DNA of 64,000 bases, from contig JAJHTX010000009.1 of NCBI GenBank assembly GCA_032164295.1, forward strand, positions 1,488,001 through 1,552,000, in the 5' to 3' direction. The stretch comes from Inonotus obliquus (lineage: Eukaryota > Basidiomycota > Agaricomycetes > Hymenochaetales > Hymenochaetaceae). The number at the start of each line of letters is the position of its first letter. Position 1 is the stretch's first letter. The notes beneath the pieces were generated by a model, which was given only the letters and a program-made list of their open reading frames with translations, was not told where the DNA came from and searched no databases. The position numbers and the translations under genes were made by a program. Shown one piece after another: positions 59,568-64,000 of the stretch.

Positions 59568-60469
59568 TCCTGAACAACTAGTACATGCTCCAGCCTCACT
59601 TTTACGATTATATTTCTAATGATTATTACTCAGTGACTTTCATTCTGTTGCTTTTTCTCGTGTTCGCCTCTCTATTCGTATGTTTTTATTATCCTCAGAA
59701 AAATGGATGTACTATGTCGTGTGTATGGACAATGCTTATTATTTACTACGTTAGAAATCGGAAGTACGTTTTGTATGTCAGTTGGATGTGCTTATGAATA
59801 TTCATTAGGTGTTATTACTGTTTGTTCGGGTATGATGTGATCTGATTCGACCAGCTTACTTTCTTACCAGTACTATGTAAACGGAAGACACGCATAATAC
59901 AATACTAGGCGCACCAGCGACCTATTGACATTATGTTACCTAAGTTTCAGTGGCATAATTTATTACATCAGGAATCGTAGTATCAGAACAGAACATTGTC
60001 ATGCACGTTGTTCCCATTCCTAGTGCCTCCGACCCCTAGTACTAGTACTGACGTGCCTGGTTCCAGTTCCAGTTCCAGTTGCGGGCTTATTTGCACTTCT
60101 AGTATTGTATCTCCTCTCAGACTGTCCAGCAGCTTCATGACTCCGATGGGATCTAGTGCTTTTTTGTGATCCTCCCGATCCTGTACCCTTCCTGGGCCGT
60201 CGACTGGTTTCCTTAGGCTTAGGTTGTGGTTTAGTATTGTCTTAAGATAATGACTACCTAGTACGGAACAATAGAACGAGAACAATAGGACGAGAACAAT
60301 AACGACAAAAGACAATAAGAACGAATCACATGTGATCACAATAGAACGTGTATTATTAGATTCAAACGGAGCTTAAATTATCTTGTACTTTAGTATATAA
60401 GAACGGCCTCTGGCAGGCAAAGAATATAACGATTTTGTGAACGTTCTACGCCTCCTGTCTGAGTTCATC
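59568..60469. other. Intergenic region with short tandem repeat
   Basis: No supported gene. A (ttccag)n microsatellite, ttccagttccagttccag, lies at 60060-60080, and (agaacaata)-type repeats at 60270-60305. A minus-strand ORF at 59983-60339 begins with a hydrophobic stretch but rests on these repeats and is not called. Confidence 0.4.
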
Positions 60470-61600
60470 TCATTCTCTCTGAGGATTCATTGTGTCTAAA
60501 ATATTGGCTTCTTCTGCTTCAGCTTTTTTCTTTTCAGCTTCAGCCACTGTGTCATGAAGTTCGTAGACAAGGAGTAGTTGGACATCCTCATCGATCATTC
60601 CACATCGCTGCTCTTTGGCCGAGTCTGCTCCACATGCAATTGGATCATTGGCATATTCTGGTGGTAAAGGACCTATTTTCGCCTCTGGAAGTGCTGGAAC
60701 TACTTTGGGCTTGTATGGCAGAAATCCGTTTGAACGTGAATCATCATTGATACAAATCCATGTTCCTGTACGTCCGACTCCCTGAGAACAGTGTACAAGC
60801 ATCGGTGGATTTGGATGGCATGAGCTAAATTCACCTTGACTCTTGTGGTTGGCTTTAGCCACACGTCTTGCAAAATCAAGTAGTAACTTCCTATTTCTTC
60901 CCTCCTCCGGTACGCTATGATCTCCCCAAAGCGTGAATAAAAAATGCTTAAGGAAGACAGGTTTGCCTTTTTCGACTTTGCAGTCTTCTCTACTGCAACG
61001 AACAAGCCGTACATCACTCTCAACGAAGCCTTCTGAAGGACGGTCGTCCTTCTTCACAAGAGTAATCTTCAGATCATCTTCATCGCCGTTTTCCGGATCA
61101 CGTACAATTTTCTCCTCGTTCTTTGTGTCAGGCAGATAAGGGGCATAGCCAGTCGTCGTCAGCTGAACTATGGTTCGAATACGGCATGGCTTAGACCCAA
61201 TGGAATCCCATTCTTCAAGTCCCGGAGGTGGGCGCGCGTCATCCTGCAAGAACAACGAAAAGAAAGTATGTAAAGTGTTTGCGAAGGGAGCGTGCGTTGC
61301 AATCCACCACTGTCCGCCATGCAGTTCTCGAACCCAATTTGCACTCAGATACCAATCCTTCTGCACGACTACTCGTGTTCTATCAAACGGGCTATAAAGG
61401 CTGGGGGCCTTGGTTTTACTCCTGTTTTCTGCCTTCCTTCCTTCTCTTTTGCTGTAATAGTCTCCGAAATTTTCCGATGAACCTCGTTCACCTTCACGCT
61501 TCATTAAAATTTCCCATAATTCTTTAAGGTCTGACTGAGTAGAAGAGACCGGGTTAGCCATAGAGACAAGATCGAAGAGAGTAGGCCTCACAAAATGCAT
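60470..61600 (-). CDS. Intronless protein tyrosine phosphatase with altered WPD loop (376 aa)
   Basis: A classical-type PTP removes phosphate from tyrosine through a Cys-x5-Arg loop. The single exon begins at ATG 61600. Motifs in order: SPFDRTRVVV (about residue 73), where PTPs have the substrate-recognition region; LHGGQWWIATHAPFANTL, the counterpart of YIATQGP; RIRTIVQLTTTGYAPYLP; FLFTLWGDHSVPEEG, where WPD reads WGD but keeps the general-acid Asp; and MLVHCSQGVGRTGTW, the phosphate-binding loop with catalytic Cys and Arg intact. The C-terminus is a charged helix. Length fits a stand-alone PTP domain. It lies between repeats and a Copia element, has no introns and could be a retrocopy or a mobile lineage-specific gene. 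Activity is plausible but the WGD variant makes it uncertain. Confidence 0.82.
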   Translation of the reverse strand: MHFVRPTLFDLVSMANPVSSTQSDLKELWEILMKREGERGSSENFGDYYSKREGRKAENRSKTKAPSLYSPFDRTRVVVQKDWYLSANWVRELHGGQWWIATHAPFANTLHTFFSLFLQDDARPPPGLEEWDSIGSKPCRIRTIVQLTTTGYAPYLPDTKNEEKIVRDPENGDEDDLKITLVKKDDRPSEGFVESDVRLVRCSREDCKVEKGKPVFLKHFLFTLWGDHSVPEEGRNRKLLLDFARRVAKANHKSQGEFSSCHPNPPMLVHCSQGVGRTGTWICINDDSRSNGFLPYKPKVVPALPEAKIGPLPPEYANDPIACGADSAKEQRCGMIDEDVQLLLVYELHDTVAEAEKKKAEAEEANILDTMNPQRE

Positions 61601-62019
61601 ACGGCTTGACCTTTTAAACTGTCACTTTGCCTCCCCAGCCCTTGATGCAAAGCAAATGTAGAATGTGAGGCCATAGCAAAGTGATAGCGAAGGCAGAAAG
61701 TGTCGTTCAAGTTGACTCGATTAATGTCTCCCAGTCTTCCCATAAACATGATCGCCAAATTACCAAGGGAGACATGCTGGTCAGGGTTATACTGGCAGGA
61801 AGATCGGCGATGTGCGGCAACCTCTTTACCTTTACTGGAGACTCGAGAGGCATCATCAACTTGTTAGAATGGCGCAATTAATGCAAATTCCTTATCTTTG
61901 ACCTCATGATCTATTTCTCATGATTCCGTTATTGTTGTGTTTGTATTGTTTCCATTACATTTCATTTCATTACAATTGTGTTTTATTGTGCGATATAGTG
62001 GACACCTGTTTTCACGCCT

Positions 62020-62220
62020 CGTACTATATAAGGCCTTCCCTTTCACACTGACACCTTCAGGACGAGAGTCTGAAGTGTCTGTGTGAGTACAATCCCTCTT
62101 CATTGTTATTGTACTTGTATACTGATCTGTACACTTAACCTAGTAATCATTGTGATTGCTAGGTATGTTGAATATACAGGACGAGAGTCTGAAGTGTCTG
62201 TTAATCATTGTGATTGCTAG
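62020..62220 (+). repeat. Probable LTR end with internal direct repeats (Copia element)
   Basis: This follows TATATAAGGCC at about 62025-62036 and precedes the Gag frame. The 24-bp word caggacgagagtctgaagtg (plus tctg) occurs at 62058-62081 and 62177-62200. The word taatcattgtgattgctag occurs at 62144-62162 and 62202-62220. A TATA followed by a short U5-like region fits an LTR. The other LTR lies outside the window, so this cannot be confirmed here. Confidence 0.45.
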
Positions 62221-62374
62221 CTCGTCCCACAACTGTGTGCACCTGCGTTCACGCTGCTGCTGCTCAAGCCAAGTCGAGTTGAGATTACTCCTCCTTGGTC
62301 TTACTTGCCATTTGATTTAATAGGTTATGAGCCTTGAGCTCTAATCTCATTCGAATCTTTGCACCAGTTGGTTT

Positions 62375-64000
62375 ATGCCATCGGCCTTACGTGGTTGGTC
62401 AAAGTACATCCACTACCAAACCCAGACACATATTCCTCCTACTCGAGTTCGATTTGCCAATAGGACTTATCTCAATCAAACCGGTACACCCATACCTGAT
62501 TGGTTCGATTGGAGAGAAAACAGAGCTACACTAGGCTTAGCCCCTATCTTCGCTCTTGCATACGCTTATCAAATATCCCAACTCTTTGAGGACATCCCTC
62601 ATCTTGCAAACGTCCCTCATCATATCTATCGAGCAATCATTATGCCGTCCGCTGACACTGTTGCCAAAATCTTCGCCAATGTCACTAAGTTCAATGCTAG
62701 TGGTGACAACTATGTCATATTCAATGGCAAAATTCATTTCGCTGCAATGTCATCAGGTGCTCTCAACCTCTTAACTGCTGCACCAGCTGCAGGACAAGCA
62801 GGAGCAGATGAGTAAGCCCTGGACCGTGCTGTCCTCAGTTCCATCATGATGAAGTTGCCTGACTCCGTATTCATGAAAAACATGAACATTACCCACACAC
62901 ATGCATTGATGGCAAACCTCAAAACAACATTTGACATTGTCACTGCAACAAATGAAGCAGTAACCGAGTGCGAACTGTTCACACTCAAGTGTCAGGACCC
63001 AAACAAATTGGACAAGCACCTGGACAAGATGGTTGATCTTAAAGACAAATTGGCTTGTATGGGAAACACCTCTATCGACGATAAAGCATTCGTCAATGCT
63101 ATCATCACTGGCATTCCTCAGGAGTATAACCACGTCGTCACTGCAATGCAGATGCAAAAACAAACTCTTGACATTACCGTCCCAGCAAATGCTCCTCACC
63201 GCATGAGCTCAGTTGAGCTTATCAACAGCATTCGAGCTGATTTTCAGCGATATCAGCTAACTCATCCTGGAAAAGGACAGAAGATTGAAAGCACTAACTC
63301 TGCGCAGTTGGGGAGAGGAAAGAACTTCAGAGGTCGCAGAATTGGACGTGGACGTGGTGGATGCTCAAATCAAAGAGACTGGAAAGGCAAGAAGAAGGAA
63401 ACTGTTCCAGACGACGAAGCAGTATGCTACAAGTACGGTGGAAAGGGCCACAAATCCCCTTCGTGCCCTTCAAAGAAGAAGACATATCAACGTCATGACG
63501 CATCATCTGCATCTGAGGACAAGAAAACACCTCAGTCAAGTTCTTCGTCTGTGAGTGCACCTCCTCAATATGCACCAAAGCCTGAACAGGCTACGTCCGC
63601 CTACATTGAAGAAGTCTTTGAAGATGCCTGGTATGGAGAAGCCATCGATTGCACCGATCTTGCACGTCAGGGGGAGAATGCCATGCAACTGTCATCAGAA
63701 TACTGTGACATGTTCGATTCTGGAGCCAGTCGCCATATGACACTGTCGAAGGAGCGCCTCACAAATTACAAAGAGGGCTCAGACATTATGATTCGAGCTG
63801 CGAACAAAGGCTTGTTCAAAGCTGTAGGCGAAGGAAGCATGACAATCAAGCTACAGCACAAAGGCGGCGTCACCCATATGCGTCTGCAAAATGTTTTGTA
63901 TGCTCCAGACATGCATGCAACATTGATTTCAATCCCTAAACTATGTGATGCAGGTTATGAATGCCTGTTCAAGAAGGATGCGCTGCACATCTTCAATCGT
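62375..64000 (+). mobile_element. Ty1/Copia-type retrotransposon, gag and protease part (cut by window end, decayed)
   Basis: One reading frame from ATG 62375 to the window edge contains Gag, with VTKFNASGDNYVIFNGKIHF and later LKTTFDIVTATNEAVTECEL. A basic GRGKNFRGRRIGRGRGG stretch follows, then a zinc-knuckle region CYKYGGKGHKSPSCP, and protease motif MFDSGASRHMT with the Asp-Ser-Gly active site. The DSGA core plus the order gag-knuckle-protease identifies Copia. A TAA at 62813-62815 interrupts Gag, and the second knuckle cysteine is Tyr, so this copy is probably dead. Integrase and reverse transcriptase would lie beyond 64000. Confidence 0.85.

Noticed and set aside
59983..60339. 118-aa minus-strand ORF with an N-terminal hydrophobic stretch
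   Set aside because: It rests largely on short tandem repeats and has no homology-like motif; the signal-peptide look is probably chance.

Overview
The window is nuclear DNA of a filamentous basidiomycete, most likely an Agaricomycete. Genes are intron-rich with short GT-AG introns of about 50-70 nt. They sit close together on both strands, and TATA boxes lie in front of highly expressed genes. The conserved genes have fungal architectures: MRD1, an IRC20/SHPRH-type helicase, LHS1 ending in HDEL, ASF1, a BAG protein, a UBE2S-like E2, a Ras-GEF and GAPDH. F-box-like families and Copia or Tc1/mariner remains are also typical. No species can be named from the sequence alone.

Layout. 1-2250 is the 3' part of MRD1 (+). 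2502-8814 is a tandem array of three intronless F-box-like paralogues (+), with a relic of a fourth at 4582-4716. 10331-13384 (-) is a double Myb/telobox protein of the Tay1/Teb1 type. 13821-20114 (-) is an SHPRH/IRC20-like SNF2-RING ubiquitin ligase. 20115-33200 is an AT-rich accessory block. It holds two divergent orphan CxxC ORFs (-), a decayed group III hybrid histidine kinase (HAMP repeats, -), an orphan gene at 28408-29953 (+), a truncated Tc1/mariner transposase (-), a dispersed repeat family and two non-autonomous inverted-repeat insertions.

A housekeeping block follows: LHS1 (33331-36371 +), ASF1 (36932-37630 -), an IQ/BAG protein (37974-39515 +), a UBE2S-like E2 (40230-41454 +), a two-domain Ras-GEF (43045-48665 -) and GAPDH (49058-50515 -). 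From 50.6 kb the sequence is accessory again: a small secreted protein (52476-53027 +), a 1.45-kb 'ataccg' repeat, an orphan C-terminal ORF, a tandem pair of orphan PPPYF proteins (56394-59567 +), an intronless tyrosine phosphatase (60470-61600 -) and the 5' half of a decayed Copia element that runs off the end.

How the genes relate. No pathway cluster is present. The conserved genes are independent housekeeping functions: ribosome biogenesis, telomere or promoter binding, DNA-damage ubiquitination, ER folding, histone deposition, chaperone exchange, APC/C ubiquitin chain extension, Ras signalling and glycolysis. The points most worth a second look are the F-box-like array with its relic, the paired CxxC orphans, the histidine-kinase graveyard, the insertion history of the repeat block, a 5-nt microexon in GAPDH, the LRRL-like tail of the E2, and the PTP with an altered WPD loop. 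Exon boundaries were read by eye from splice consensus and frame. Family names rest on motif recognition, not on a database search.
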